Below the pieces are notes generated by a model. That model saw only the letters and a list, made by a program, of their open reading frames with translations, searched no databases and had not been told where the DNA came from. The position numbers and the translations under genes were made by a program. Shown here one piece after another: positions 16,574 through 25,299 of a stretch of 38,223 nucleotides of DNA. The first letter of the stretch is position 1. The number at the start of each line of letters is the position of its first letter. The DNA lies in the NCBI GenBank assembly GCA_900541395.1, contig UQJT01000022.1, positions 1 through 38,223 on the forward strand, written 5' to 3'. The stretch is from an uncultured Desulfovibrio sp. GTDB taxonomy: Bacteria; Desulfobacterota; Desulfovibrionia; Desulfovibrionales; Desulfovibrionaceae.

Positions 16574-17335
16574 ATGAAGCACAGTACTGAGGATATTCTC
16601 CATTCCATGATTGTGGCTACCCTGAACCACGTGACATATCCTGAATTTGTCGAGCGCCTGGCCATGTTTTTTCGGAATTATATGCCGGTCACCTCGGTGG
16701 GCGCGTACGTGTTTTTTGATTACAGAATAGTCAAGATTGCCGAATATGCTTTTACTTCCACCGCGGCGGGACCGGATACGGTGGATATCGATCCGGAGGT
16801 TCTGGATCGCTGTATCCATGAATCGGCATACGGCGACGATTTCGACATCCATCTCCAGCATGAGGATGACGCGTTCGCCGAGTTTTACGCCAAAGTGCAC
16901 ACGCAGCCCGCAAGCTCCATCCGCATACCTCTTTTGTATTACAAAGACCGTATGTTGTACCTGTCCGTCTCGGCCTACGGCCGGGATCGCTATACCGAGG
17001 ACCACGTGGAGTTGTGCCGTCTTATCCGGCCCGCTCTGATCCTGGCCGTCAGCAATATGGACGAGCGGCAGCGCGTCGATCTGCGCAATACCGAGGCCCT
17101 GAAAAAACTGAAGCGCTATACCGAGGACGACGAGGACAGGTCGGAGGGGGCCGCATCCGGCGGGGAAGGCTTCCTGACTTTGGACGAGTACACCATCCGG
17201 TATATTCAGAAGGTATTGCGCCATACCCGGGGCCGCGTGGCGGGCAAAAACGGCGCGGCCGTCATTTTGGGGATGCATGTCAGCACCCTGTGGTCCAAGA
17301 TTCGTAAATTCCATATACCCGTGCCCCGCGAATAA
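16574..17335 (+). CDS. GAF-Fis transcription regulator without an AAA+ domain (copy 2)
   Basis: Same 253-residue protein as at 8943-9704: GAF-like sensor, acidic linker, Fis-type HTH, no sigma-54 ATPase. This copy lies directly upstream, across a 900-bp spacer, of the complete permease and the allHFG-allK genes, which are therefore its most likely targets. Confidence 0.85.
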   Translation: MKHSTEDILHSMIVATLNHVTYPEFVERLAMFFRNYMPVTSVGAYVFFDYRIVKIAEYAFTSTAAGPDTVDIDPEVLDRCIHESAYGDDFDIHLQHEDDAFAEFYAKVHTQPASSIRIPLLYYKDRMLYLSVSAYGRDRYTEDHVELCRLIRPALILAVSNMDERQRVDLRNTEALKKLKRYTEDDEDRSEGAASGGEGFLTLDEYTIRYIQKVLRHTRGRVAGKNGAAVILGMHVSTLWSKIRKFHIPVPRE

Positions 17336-17343
17336 TACTTTAT

Positions 17344-17536
17344 AAGCGCCGGAGGCGCGAGCGCCGCCGCCCGAAGGGGGCCCGCCTCGTTCGTCGCCTG
17401 CGGGGGGTGCGGGCATCGGCGGCGGAGCCGGGGAGCGGGCCGGAGTCGCGCGAAGCGGAGTCGGAACAAACTTGCGCTTTGTTTCGGCGCGCTTCCGTCG
17501 GCGTCGTTCCAAACCTGCCTTTCGCCGTGCCGGAAG
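17344..17536 (+). repeat. Diverged structured hairpin repeat (family 2), duplicated copy
   Basis: Same sequence as 9713-9905. Confidence 0.65.
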
Positions 17537-17564
17537 CGCGGCCGCCGTTCGGTTTTCCCCGGCC

Positions 17565-17603
17565 CTTCGCCCCGTCCGCAAGAGACGGCGGGGGGCTTTT
17601 TTT
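17565..17603 (+). terminator. Rho-independent terminator after the regulator gene (copy 2)
   Basis: Same stem and T run as 9934-9972. It separates regulator transcription from the permease operon. Confidence 0.7.
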
Positions 17604-18235
17604 GTCGGAAGACGCCCGCGTGTTCCCGATTCGCCCGCCGTTCGGCGTTATGCCCGCGCCGCCGGGCTTTCGCGGTTCGCTCCCGGCCCGCGCCGTTGTC
17701 GCCAGTATCCGCGCTCGCGCAAGTTCGGTTGCGGCCATGGCCCGCGGGGCCCCTTCGGGCGTTTTCCCTTGTCGCTTCGCGTCCTCAGAGCATTTTCAGC
17801 TTGAAAATGCTCCCGAAGTCGAGCGAAGCGAAATTCTTCTTTTCTCCGCTTATCCGTAACGCGCTTCGCGCTGACGGCTAAGGACGCCGCGGCGTCGGAG
17901 CAGCCGCGATTCATGCGCGGGTATAGCTCCGATGGAGGCGTGAAATCCGCGGGCCGGAACACAGGGTTCCGACCCGCGGACATTTTCAGGGGCAAAACGC
18001 TCCAGAGGGGGGGCGGGGCTCTCATAAATCAGACGAGGGTGAGACGGGCTTTCGGGCCTGGCCGGGCGTCGCTTTGCCGTCGCTCGTCTCCCTTGTGGCC
18101 GCGTTTTTTATCACCATCATCCGGGGTATTGTCATTGCTCCCGCATCCCCCGGCCGCTAGGCAGGAAGGTAGCCCGGCGGCATCGCCGATCCGGCGCGTT
18201 ATCGACCCGGCCCATCGGCCATATCGGGAGGATGT
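17604..18235. other. Long palindrome-rich leader upstream of the catabolic operon
   Basis: Same as 9973-10604. Contains the 25-bp palindrome at 17788-17812 and the 14-bp palindrome at 17883-17896. As it precedes the intact permease, it should hold the operon promoter and operators. I could not pick a convincing sigma-70 or sigma-54 promoter. Confidence 0.45.
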
Positions 18236-19900
18236 ATGGCAACGACAATGATTCCGGAGGTGCGGCCCCGCTTGTGGGTGCCCGGCGACTGGAACGCCTT
18301 TTTCGGCTTTTTCACCAATGTGCTGCTCAACGTGCTGGTGCTGACCGGCCTCGCGCTGGGCGTGGTCCACCTGCCGAACGACACCGTGTTCGGCCGCATT
18401 CTGCCCGCCCTGGGCCTGGCCCTGCCGCTCGGCAACCTGTTCTACGCCTATTTGGCCTGGCGCATGGTCAAGCGCGAAAATCGCGCCGACGTTACGGCCA
18501 TGCCTTACGGCCCCAGCGTGCCCCACATGTTCATCGTGGTCTTTCTGGTCATGCTGCCCACCTATCTGCGCACCGGCGACGCCATCCTGGCCTGGAAGCT
18601 GGGGCTCATCTGGGCGCTGATCATCGGCATCATCGTGCTGCTGGGCGCCTTCATCGGGCCGACCATCCGCAAGTATACCCCGCGCGCGGCCATGCTGGGC
18701 ACCCTGGCCGGGGTGTCCATCACGTTCATCGCCCTGCGCCCCGCCTTCCAGATGTGGGAAACGCCGTGGATCGGCCTGGTGTGCTTCGCCATCATCCTGT
18801 TGTCGTGGGTGGCCAACGTGCGCATGCCCTTCAATCTGCCCGGTGGCCTGGCCGCCGTCATCGTGGGCACGGTGCTGGCCTGGGGCGCGGCCGCCCTCGG
18901 CTGGAGCGACCTCATGCAGCCCGCCGCCGTGAGCGAGGCCGTGGCGCAGTTCAGCTTTTATCCCCCCATTTTTTCCGGCGACGTGCTCAGCGTACCCATG
19001 AACGAGGTATGGCCCCTGCTGGTCACGGCCATTCCCCTCGGCATCTACAACTTCACCGAGGCCATCAACAACGTGGAATCCGCCTCCGCCGCGGGCGACG
19101 ACTACAACCTGCGCGCCATCCTCATCGCCGACGGTCTGGGCGCGGTGGCCGGGGCCTTTCTGGGCTCGCCCTTTCCCCCGGCCGTGTATATCGGCCAACC
19201 CGGCTGGAAGGCCGTGGGCGGCCGCATCGGCTATTCCCTGGTCACGGGCGTATGTATTGCCGTGGTCTGCTTCTTCGGTCTGACCGCGCTGCTGCTGTCG
19301 GTCATTCCCCTGGTCGCCATCCTGCCCATCCTTCTTTACATCGGCCTGGTCATCGGCGCTCAGGCCTTCCAGGTCACGCCCCCGGCCCACGCTCCGGCCA
19401 TTGTTCTGGCCCTTATCCCCAACATCGCGGAATGGGCCAAGGGGCAGATCGACAACGCCTTGGGCGCTGCGGGCGCGGGCGCTTTCGACGTGGGCCTGGC
19501 CAAGCTGGCCGAGGGCAACGTCCTTTACCTGGGCCTGGAAAAACTGGGCGGCGGCGCTGTGCTGGCGGGCCTGCTGCTGGGGGCCATAGCCGTGTTCGCC
19601 ATTGAACGGCGCTTCCACTGGGCCGCCGTATACGCGGGGGTGGCCGCCGTGTTGTCCTTCTTCGGCTTCATCCACGCCTCGCAACTGGCGGTCAACGCCT
19701 CGCCCGGCGTCAGCCTGGGCTACGCCTTCATGACCCTGCTCTTCGCCTGGATGGCCGCCCGCGAGCCCCGGCCCCTGGACTGGTCGCCCATCGACAAGGA
19801 CCTGCCGTCCGAGGGCGCGGCGCTTGCCGCCGACGCGGCGGACGGGGGCGACACGGTGGTGGTCGAAGTGTACGAATCCGACGACGCGCGGCGGGGGTAG
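18236..19900 (+). CDS. NCS2/AzgA-like permease, complete copy
   Basis: A 554-residue polytopic membrane protein; GGGAGG lies four bases before ATG 18236. It has a dozen or so hydrophobic segments with the conserved [16 protein letters not shown] block near residue 85 and a [13 protein letters not shown] segment near residue 275, which resemble the nucleobase transport site regions of AzgA/NCS2 permeases. The C-terminus is a short acidic tail. It is the first gene of a cluster for oxalurate and carbamoyl phosphate metabolism and probably imports the starting ureide, purine or a related compound. The exact substrate cannot be read from sequence. The last third exists only here because the other copy is truncated. 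The next gene starts four bases after its stop codon. Confidence 0.85.
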   Translation: MATTMIPEVRPRLWVPGDWNAFFGFFTNVLLNVLVLTGLALGVVHLPNDTVFGRILPALGLALPLGNLFYAYLAWRMVKRENRADVTAMPYGPSVPHMFIVVFLVMLPTYLRTGDAILAWKLGLIWALIIGIIVLLGAFIGPTIRKYTPRAAMLGTLAGVSITFIALRPAFQMWETPWIGLVCFAIILLSWVANVRMPFNLPGGLAAVIVGTVLAWGAAALGWSDLMQPAAVSEAVAQFSFYPPIFSGDVLSVPMNEVWPLLVTAIPLGIYNFTEAINNVESASAAGDDYNLRAILIADGLGAVAGAFLGSPFPPAVYIGQPGWKAVGGRIGYSLVTGVCIAVVCFFGLTALLLSVIPLVAILPILLYIGLVIGAQAFQVTPPAHAPAIVLALIPNIAEWAKGQIDNALGAAGAGAFDVGLAKLAEGNVLYLGLEKLGGGAVLAGLLLGAIAVFAIERRFHWAAVYAGVAAVLSFFGFIHASQLAVNASPGVSLGYAFMTLLFAWMAAREPRPLDWSPIDKDLPSEGAALAADAADGGDTVVVEVYESDDARRG

Positions 19901-19904
19901 AGCC

Positions 19905-20990
19905 ATGCACGAATTGTTTGTCAACGGCACCCTCATGCGCGGCCTGGCCCTGCACGGCAACCTGGACGGCGCGGAATTCGCGGGCGCTTTCCGCACCGCG
20001 CCCCTGTACCGCCTGCATTCCATCGACGACGTTCACCCCGGCATGTACGAAGCCGACCCCGCCGAGGGCGACGAACCCGGCGTGTCCGTGGCGGGCGAAC
20101 TGTACCGCCTGGACGAAAGCCTGCTGGAACGCGTGCAGGCGGGCGAGCCCCCGTTTCTGTATGTGGGGGCCGTGACCCTGGAGGACGGTCGGGTGGTGGA
20201 GGGGATGCTGTACCCCCGCACCCAGGCCCGTCGTCACCCCGACATCTCCGCCTGGGCGGACTGGCGGGCTTACATGGAGCGGCGGCCGGACCGCGCCTCC
20301 CAACCTCAAACCAGCGAGAAAGCCATGACCAAAACCATACAGGCCGAACCGTACGAATTTGTTTTCGAGCCGGAGCATACGGCCCTGCTTATGATCGATA
20401 TGCAGCGCGATTTCATGGAACCGGGCGGCTTCGGGGCCAGTCTGGGCAACGACGTTTCCCTGTTGCGCTCGGCCATCGAACCCGCCCGCAAGGTGCTGGA
20501 GGCCGCCCGCAAGGCCGGGTTGTTCGTCATCCATACCCGCGAGGGGCACGCTCCCAACCTGGCCGACCTGCCCCCCACCAAGAAGGAGCGCGGCCGTCTG
20601 GCCACGGGCATCGGCGACGTGGGGCCCATGGGCCGCATCCTGGTGCGCGGCGAAAAGGGCCACGACATCATCCCCGAGCTGCGCCCCGTGGAGGGCGAAT
20701 CCGTGGTGGACAAGCCCGGCAAGGGCGCGTTTTGGGCCACGGACCTGCTGGCTCTGCTCATGAACAGGGATATCCGCTCCCTCATCGTGTGCGGGGTGAC
20801 CACCGAGGTGTGCGTGAACACCACGGTGCGCGAGGCCAACGACCGGGGCTTCGAGTGCGTGGTGGTGGCCGACGCCACGGGTTCGTATTTCCCTGAATTC
20901 CAGCGCGTGGGGCTGGAGATGATCAAGGCCCAGGGCGGCATTTTCGGCTGGGTGAGCAGCAGCGAAAACGTCGTCGCGGCTCTGTCCTGA
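19905..20990 (+). CDS. GGCT-like / isochorismatase-family fusion hydrolase
   Basis: A 361-residue protein with GGGGGT before ATG 19905. Residues 1-125 are a gamma-glutamylcyclotransferase-like domain of the kind found at the C-terminus of allophanate hydrolase ([37 protein letters not shown]). Residues 141-361 form a cysteine hydrolase of the isochorismatase family: Asp165 ([10 protein letters not shown]), Lys270 ([10 protein letters not shown]) and Cys303 ([11 protein letters not shown]) make the triad. There is no stop between the domains; an ATG at residue 141 preceded by GAGAAAG could also start a separate hydrolase. Relatives hydrolyse carbamoyl or amide bonds, such as biuret or N-carbamoyl compounds. 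In this operon it may supply a ureide, or hydrolyse oxamate or another amide product; this is inference. Confidence 0.85.
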   Translation: MHELFVNGTLMRGLALHGNLDGAEFAGAFRTAPLYRLHSIDDVHPGMYEADPAEGDEPGVSVAGELYRLDESLLERVQAGEPPFLYVGAVTLEDGRVVEGMLYPRTQARRHPDISAWADWRAYMERRPDRASQPQTSEKAMTKTIQAEPYEFVFEPEHTALLMIDMQRDFMEPGGFGASLGNDVSLLRSAIEPARKVLEAARKAGLFVIHTREGHAPNLADLPPTKKERGRLATGIGDVGPMGRILVRGEKGHDIIPELRPVEGESVVDKPGKGAFWATDLLALLMNRDIRSLIVCGVTTEVCVNTTVREANDRGFECVVVADATGSYFPEFQRVGLEMIKAQGGIFGWVSSSENVVAALS

Positions 20991-21002
20991 GGGAGGCGAG
21001 CC

Positions 21003-21905
21003 GTGCCCGAGTTGCATCGTCCGGTATTGGTGGGGGAAAAGGTTCCCCCCTCGTGGCGGGGGGAGGTGCGGGGCGTGTTCGGTCATGCGGCCAACGTGTT
21101 CCTGCGCCCGCCCGCCGAGGGAGAACCGGCATATCCCCTTCTGCTGACCCTGTTGGATTCGCCCCGCAACATGGGCGAACGCTGCGTGGCCCTGGACCCG
21201 GAAGTGTTCGAACGTTTGCGCCGGGCCTGGAGCGAAGACGCCTCTTCCGACGCCGAGGGAAAGGAACGGCCGGTGGAAGTGCGTTGTGAAGGCGGCGTGC
21301 TGGACTGCGGCCCGGACCTGCCCCGGTTGAACCTGGGCCTGGCCGAACGCTGGCACACCCCTTCGCTGGTGGTCCGGGGCCCGGCCTCGGGCCGCCTGTT
21401 GCGCCGGGCCGCCCGAATGCTGGGCGAGGCCGAACACCCCGAACCCTGGGGCGACGAGGTATACCGCCGCTTCGACTTGTGGTCGGCGGGCACCGGGACC
21501 CTGCGCGACGTGGTGGGCGTGGGCCCCGGCCTTACCCCGGCCGGGGACGATATGTTGATCGGCTTTTTGTGCGGTTTGCACGCCTCCCGCGCTTACAGCG
21601 CCGAGGCCCTGCGCCGTCTGCACGAACTGCGCGAAAACCTGCCGCCGCTGCTGGATCGCACCACCGAGGTCAGTCGCGCCTTTTTGGACGACGCCTTGGC
21701 CGGGCGCTTCCATCAGCCCCTGGCCGCCCTGTGTTTGGCTTTGCATCCGGGGGCCGCCCCCCGGCGGGCTATGAACAATGCGGATGAGGGACTGCGCTGC
21801 TCCCTGGACGACGCCCTGGCCTTCGGGGCCGGATCGGGCCGGGAAGGAGCGTACGGGTTGCTGGCCGCCCTGTGGCTGGTACGACCCTGGCGCGACGCGC
21901 GCTGA
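21003..21905 (+). CDS. Oxamate carbamoyltransferase subunit AllH (YlbF, DUF2877)
   Basis: A 300-residue protein with a GTG start at 21003 behind GGGAGG, 12 bases after the previous stop. The DUF2877 signature GVGPGLTPAGDDMLIGF is at residues 172-188. This family is the third part of the E. coli FdrA-YlbE-YlbF complex (AllFGH), which converts oxalurate and phosphate into oxamate and carbamoyl phosphate. Here the gene precedes allF, unlike E. coli where it follows allG. Family identification is firm; the reaction is carried over from E. coli. Confidence 0.85.
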   Translation: MPELHRPVLVGEKVPPSWRGEVRGVFGHAANVFLRPPAEGEPAYPLLLTLLDSPRNMGERCVALDPEVFERLRRAWSEDASSDAEGKERPVEVRCEGGVLDCGPDLPRLNLGLAERWHTPSLVVRGPASGRLLRRAARMLGEAEHPEPWGDEVYRRFDLWSAGTGTLRDVVGVGPGLTPAGDDMLIGFLCGLHASRAYSAEALRRLHELRENLPPLLDRTTEVSRAFLDDALAGRFHQPLAALCLALHPGAAPRRAMNNADEGLRCSLDDALAFGAGSGREGAYGLLAALWLVRPWRDAR

Positions 21906-21909
21906 GCAT

Positions 21910-21928
21910 GGCCGGGCCGCGCCCGGCC
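21910..21928 (+). other. Hairpin between allH and allF
   Basis: GGCCGGGC, loop CGC, GCCCGGCC: an 8-bp perfect stem just after the allH stop, with no T run. It ends just upstream of the AAAGAGG ribosome site of allF. It may protect the upstream message or tune subunit ratios. Confidence 0.45.
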
Positions 21929-21947
21929 GGGTAACAAAGAGGCTGAT

Positions 21948-23600
21948 ATGCAGACAGACATCCGGTATTTTCCGCATCTGTACCGCGACTCCGTGGCGCT
22001 TATGCGTTTGTCCGCCGACCTGGCGGCCCGGCCCGGCGTGGACCAGGCCTCATTGCTCATGGGGACGCCCGCCAATATGGACCTGCTGGTGGACAGCGGT
22101 CTGGTGGACGCTCCTCCTCCGGCCGCGCCCGGCGATATCGTGTTTGTGGCGCGGGGCGAACCCGACGCCCTGGCCGCCGCTTACGAGGCGGCCGGGCAGG
22201 CCCTGACTCAGGGCGAATCCCGCTCCGGGGAGGAAGGGGGCGAGGGGGCGGATGTTCCGGCCTCGCTGCTGGACGCCGTGCGCGCGGCCGCGGAATCGTC
22301 CGGGGCGGAAGCGTCCGGGGGCGATTTCGGCAACGCCTCGGAGGACGCGGGCGAGGCTCGGCTGGCCCTCATATCCACCCCCGGCGAGTTTGCCGGGGCC
22401 GAAGCTCTCAAGGCCCTGCGCGCCGGGCTGCACACCCTGATTTTTTCCGACAACGTTCCCCTGGAGCAGGAGAAGGACCTCAAGCGCGAGGCGCGGGAGC
22501 GTCATCTGCTGGTCATGGGTCCGGACTGCGGCACGGCCATCGTGGGCGGCGTGCCCCTGGCCTTCGCCAACGTCGTGCGACGCGGCGACATCGGCGTGGT
22601 GGGCGCGTCCGGCACGGGCATCCAGCAGATCACCTGCCTCATCGACCGCCTGGGCGGAGGCGTGTCCCATGCCCTGGGCACGGGCAGCCGCGACGTGTCG
22701 GCCGAGGTGGGCGGTCTGTCCATGCTGGCCGGTCTGGACGCCCTGGCCGCCGACCCGGGCACCCGGGTCATCGTGCTGGCCGCCAAGCCGCCCGCGCCCG
22801 AAGTGGCCCGGCGCGTGCTGGACGCGGCCCGGACCTGCGGCAAGCCTGTGGTGGTTTCTTTTCTGGGCGCGGACGAGCCTTTGAGCGGGGACGCGCTGTA
22901 CGGCGCGGCCACCCTGGAGGAAGCCGCCCACCGGGCCGTGGCTCTGGCCGCAGGCCGTCCCGCCGATTTCGTCGGCGCCGGGCCCGACGACCCCGATCTC
23001 CGGCTTCGGGCCGCGGCGGCGGCCCGTTTTCTGCCCGCCGAACGCCGTTTTCTGCGCGGGCTCTACACCGGCGGCACCTTTTGTTACGAAGCCCAGGTTC
23101 TCCTTCAGAACCTGCTGGAGCCTTTGTACTCCAACACGCCCTTCGGGCGGGCGAAGCCCCTGGAATCGGCCTGGAAAAGCCGGGCCCACACCCTGCTTGA
23201 CCTGGGCGACGACGAATTCACGCGCGGGCGGCCCCATCCCATGATCGACCCCGCTCCGCGCAACGCCCGCGTGGTGGAAGAGGCCGCCGACCCCGAAACC
23301 GGCGTTATCTTGCTCGATGTGGTGTTGGGCTACGGTTCGAATCCCGACCCGGCGGGCGAACTGGCCCGGGCCGTGGCCTCCGCCCGCGCGGCGGCCGCCG
23401 ACGCCCGCGTCCGTCCGCCCGTGTTCGTGGCCTCGGTATGCGGCACCGAGGCCGATCCCCAGCGCTTTTCCGAACAGTGCGCCGTTCTGGAACGCGAGGA
23501 CGTGCGCCTGTGCGAAAGCAACGCTCAGGCCGTCATGCTCGCCCTGTTGATTCTGCGCCAGGCCGCGGCGCGCCCCCATGCGGTCGGAGGTCCATCATGA
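21948..23600 (+). CDS. Oxamate carbamoyltransferase subunit AllF (FdrA)
   Basis: A 550-residue protein starting at ATG 21948 behind AAAGAGG, close to the roughly 555 residues of E. coli FdrA. It has the succinyl-CoA-synthetase-like architecture of the family: MGPDCGTAIVGG from residue 190, VGASGTGIQQ near 220, and SHALGTGSRDVS near 240. A Glu/Gly/Ser-rich insert lies at about residues 89-135. Together with AllG and AllH it is the phosphorolytic oxamate carbamoyltransferase of anaerobic allantoin breakdown. Its stop overlaps the allG start by four bases (ATGA), so the two are made together. Confidence 0.9.
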   Translation: MQTDIRYFPHLYRDSVALMRLSADLAARPGVDQASLLMGTPANMDLLVDSGLVDAPPPAAPGDIVFVARGEPDALAAAYEAAGQALTQGESRSGEEGGEGADVPASLLDAVRAAAESSGAEASGGDFGNASEDAGEARLALISTPGEFAGAEALKALRAGLHTLIFSDNVPLEQEKDLKREARERHLLVMGPDCGTAIVGGVPLAFANVVRRGDIGVVGASGTGIQQITCLIDRLGGGVSHALGTGSRDVSAEVGGLSMLAGLDALAADPGTRVIVLAAKPPAPEVARRVLDAARTCGKPVVVSFLGADEPLSGDALYGAATLEEAAHRAVALAAGRPADFVGAGPDDPDLRLRAAAAARFLPAERRFLRGLYTGGTFCYEAQVLLQNLLEPLYSNTPFGRAKPLESAWKSRAHTLLDLGDDEFTRGRPHPMIDPAPRNARVVEEAADPETGVILLDVVLGYGSNPDPAGELARAVASARAAAADARVRPPVFVASVCGTEADPQRFSEQCAVLEREDVRLCESNAQAVMLALLILRQAAARPHAVGGPS

Positions 23601-25036
23601 GCGCCCCCCTGCGCGATTTTTTGTCTCGTCCCCTCCACGTGTTCAACGTGGGTTTGGAAAGTTTTGCCGATACCCTGTCTGCGCTGGACGTGCCGGTTTC
23701 GGTCTGCGACTGGCGGCCCCCGGCGGAGGGCGACGCCGACCTGGCCTGGAAGCTGGCCCGGCTGACCGCCCACCCCGCCGTGGAGGAGGCCAATCAAACG
23801 GCCTTCGCCCGTTATCTGGCCGCTTCGCCCGTGCTGGAACGCGTGGGTGTGGCGGGCGACGACATCCCCGGCCTGAACGGCCGCATGTTGCTGCATTCCG
23901 GCCCGCCCATAGCCTGGGAGGACATGAGCGGCCCCCAGCGGGGCGCGCTTGTCGGGGCCGTGCTGTTCGAGGGCTGGGCCGACGACGCCGACGCGGCCGA
24001 CCGGCTGTTGGACGAGGGCGGCGTGACTCTGGACGCCTGTCACCAGCATCACGCGGTGGGGCCTATGGCCGGGGTCATCAGTCCGTCCATGCCGGTGTGG
24101 GTGGTGAAAAACGCCGACGGCGGCAACCGCGCCTACTGCAATTTCAACGAGGGGCTGGGCAAGGTATTGCGTTTCGGGGCCTACGACGACGAAGTGCTGA
24201 GCCGTCTGCGCTGGATGCGCGACGTGCTCGGCCCGGTGCTGGCCGACGCCGTGGAGCGTCTGGGCGGGCTGGAGCTCAAACCCCTCATGGCCCAGGCTCT
24301 GCTGATGGGCGACGAGGTCCACAACCGCAACGCGGCGGCCACCTCTCTGCTGTTCCGCAAGCTGGTTCCGGCCGTCCTGAGCGGCGGCAAGGGCGGCAAT
24401 CCCGTGGAACCGGGGCGGGCGCGCGACGCTTTGGACTTTATTGCGGGCAACGACCACTTTTTCCTCAATCTGTCGATGGCGGCCTGCAAGTGTATGCTGG
24501 ACGCGGCCCACGGCGTGCCCCATTCGTCCCTGGTGACGGCTATGGCCCGCAACGGGGTCAACTTCGGCATTCGGGTGTCCGGCCTGGGCAATCGCTGGTT
24601 TCAGGCCGAATCCCCGTTTGTGGACGGTCTTTTTTTTCCGGGCTACGGACCGGACGACGCGGCCCGCGACCTCGGCGACTCGGCCATCACCGAAAGCGCC
24701 GGATTGGGCGGTTTCGCCATGGCGGCAGCCCCGGCCATCGTCCAGTTTGTGGGCGGCACCGTGGCCGACGCCCGCCTCAACTCGCGCCGCATGACTCATA
24801 TCACCCTCGGCCGCAACCCCGCCTTCACCCTGCCCATGCTCAATTTCGCCCCCACGGCCGCCGGTATCGACGTGCGCAAGGTCGTGGACACCTCCATTTT
24901 GCCCGTCATCAATACCGGCATCGCCCATAAGGAGGCGGGCGTGGGGCAGATCGGCGCGGGCCTCACCCACGCCCCCCTTGCCTGCTTCACCCGGGCCCTG
25001 GAGGCCCTGGCCGCGGATGTGGAGAAGGAAGAGTAA
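23597..25036 (+). CDS. Oxamate carbamoyltransferase subunit AllG (YlbE, DUF1116)
   Basis: A 479-residue protein. ATG 23597 follows GGAGG at six bases and overlaps the allF stop as ATGA; longer in-frame starts would lie deep inside allF. The DUF1116 pattern is seen in HHAVGPMAGVISPSMPVW near residue 155, MGDEVHNRNAA near 238 and NGVNFGIRVSG near 320. It is a partner subunit of AllF and AllH. The order allH-allF-allG with a carbamate kinase close behind leaves little doubt about the pathway. Confidence 0.9.
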   Translation: MSAPLRDFLSRPLHVFNVGLESFADTLSALDVPVSVCDWRPPAEGDADLAWKLARLTAHPAVEEANQTAFARYLAASPVLERVGVAGDDIPGLNGRMLLHSGPPIAWEDMSGPQRGALVGAVLFEGWADDADAADRLLDEGGVTLDACHQHHAVGPMAGVISPSMPVWVVKNADGGNRAYCNFNEGLGKVLRFGAYDDEVLSRLRWMRDVLGPVLADAVERLGGLELKPLMAQALLMGDEVHNRNAAATSLLFRKLVPAVLSGGKGGNPVEPGRARDALDFIAGNDHFFLNLSMAACKCMLDAAHGVPHSSLVTAMARNGVNFGIRVSGLGNRWFQAESPFVDGLFFPGYGPDDAARDLGDSAITESAGLGGFAMAAAPAIVQFVGGTVADARLNSRRMTHITLGRNPAFTLPMLNFAPTAAGIDVRKVVDTSILPVINTGIAHKEAGVGQIGAGLTHAPLACFTRALEALAADVEKEE

Positions 25037-25049
25037 AACAACATCCTTT

Positions 25050-25270
25050 AACCGCCGGAGGCACGCGCGTCAGCGCGTTTGGAGCGACGACCCCCCGCCG
25101 CCTGGAAGGCGGCATGGTGGGGGGCGAGGAGCGGACCAAGGTCGCGCGAAGCGGAGCCGGAACAAATTCTTGATTTGTTCCGGCGCGCTTCCGCCAGTGT
25201 CGGCCGAAGCCTGCCTTTGGCCCGTGTGGAACACGGGCTGCCTTTGCGGCAACGCAAGTTGCCGCCAGGA
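25050..25270 (+). repeat. Structured hairpin repeat (family 2), copy between allG and allK
   Basis: Five hairpins in a row: ACGCGC/GCGCGT; CCCCCC-GCCGCC-TGGAA-GGCGGC..GGGGGG (25091-25124); CCGGAACAAAT/ATTTGTTCCGG (25157-25183); CCCGTG-TGGAA-CACGGG (25221-25237); GCGGCAAC/GTTGCCGC (25247-25266). The copy at 32550 keeps the loops and constant blocks but has different, still complementary stems. It sits inside the operon, so it is transcribed and could tune allK expression. Confidence 0.85.
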
Positions 25271-25299
25271 ACATTGAAGTAGGAATAAAAGGTGGTTAT

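Larger units (their letters stand above)
11684..19314. repeat. Tandem duplication unit, copy 2 (7,631 bp)
   Basis: Direct repeat of 4053-11683 with no difference noticed. The internal junction CCTGGT|GATATATC shows no shared bases with either outer flank (AATAC before copy 1, CGCCAT after copy 2). Confidence 0.95.

Noticed and set aside
18029..20023. 664-codon open frame on - opposite the permease
   Set aside because: Antisense shadow with His/Gly/Gln-rich composition and no start signals.
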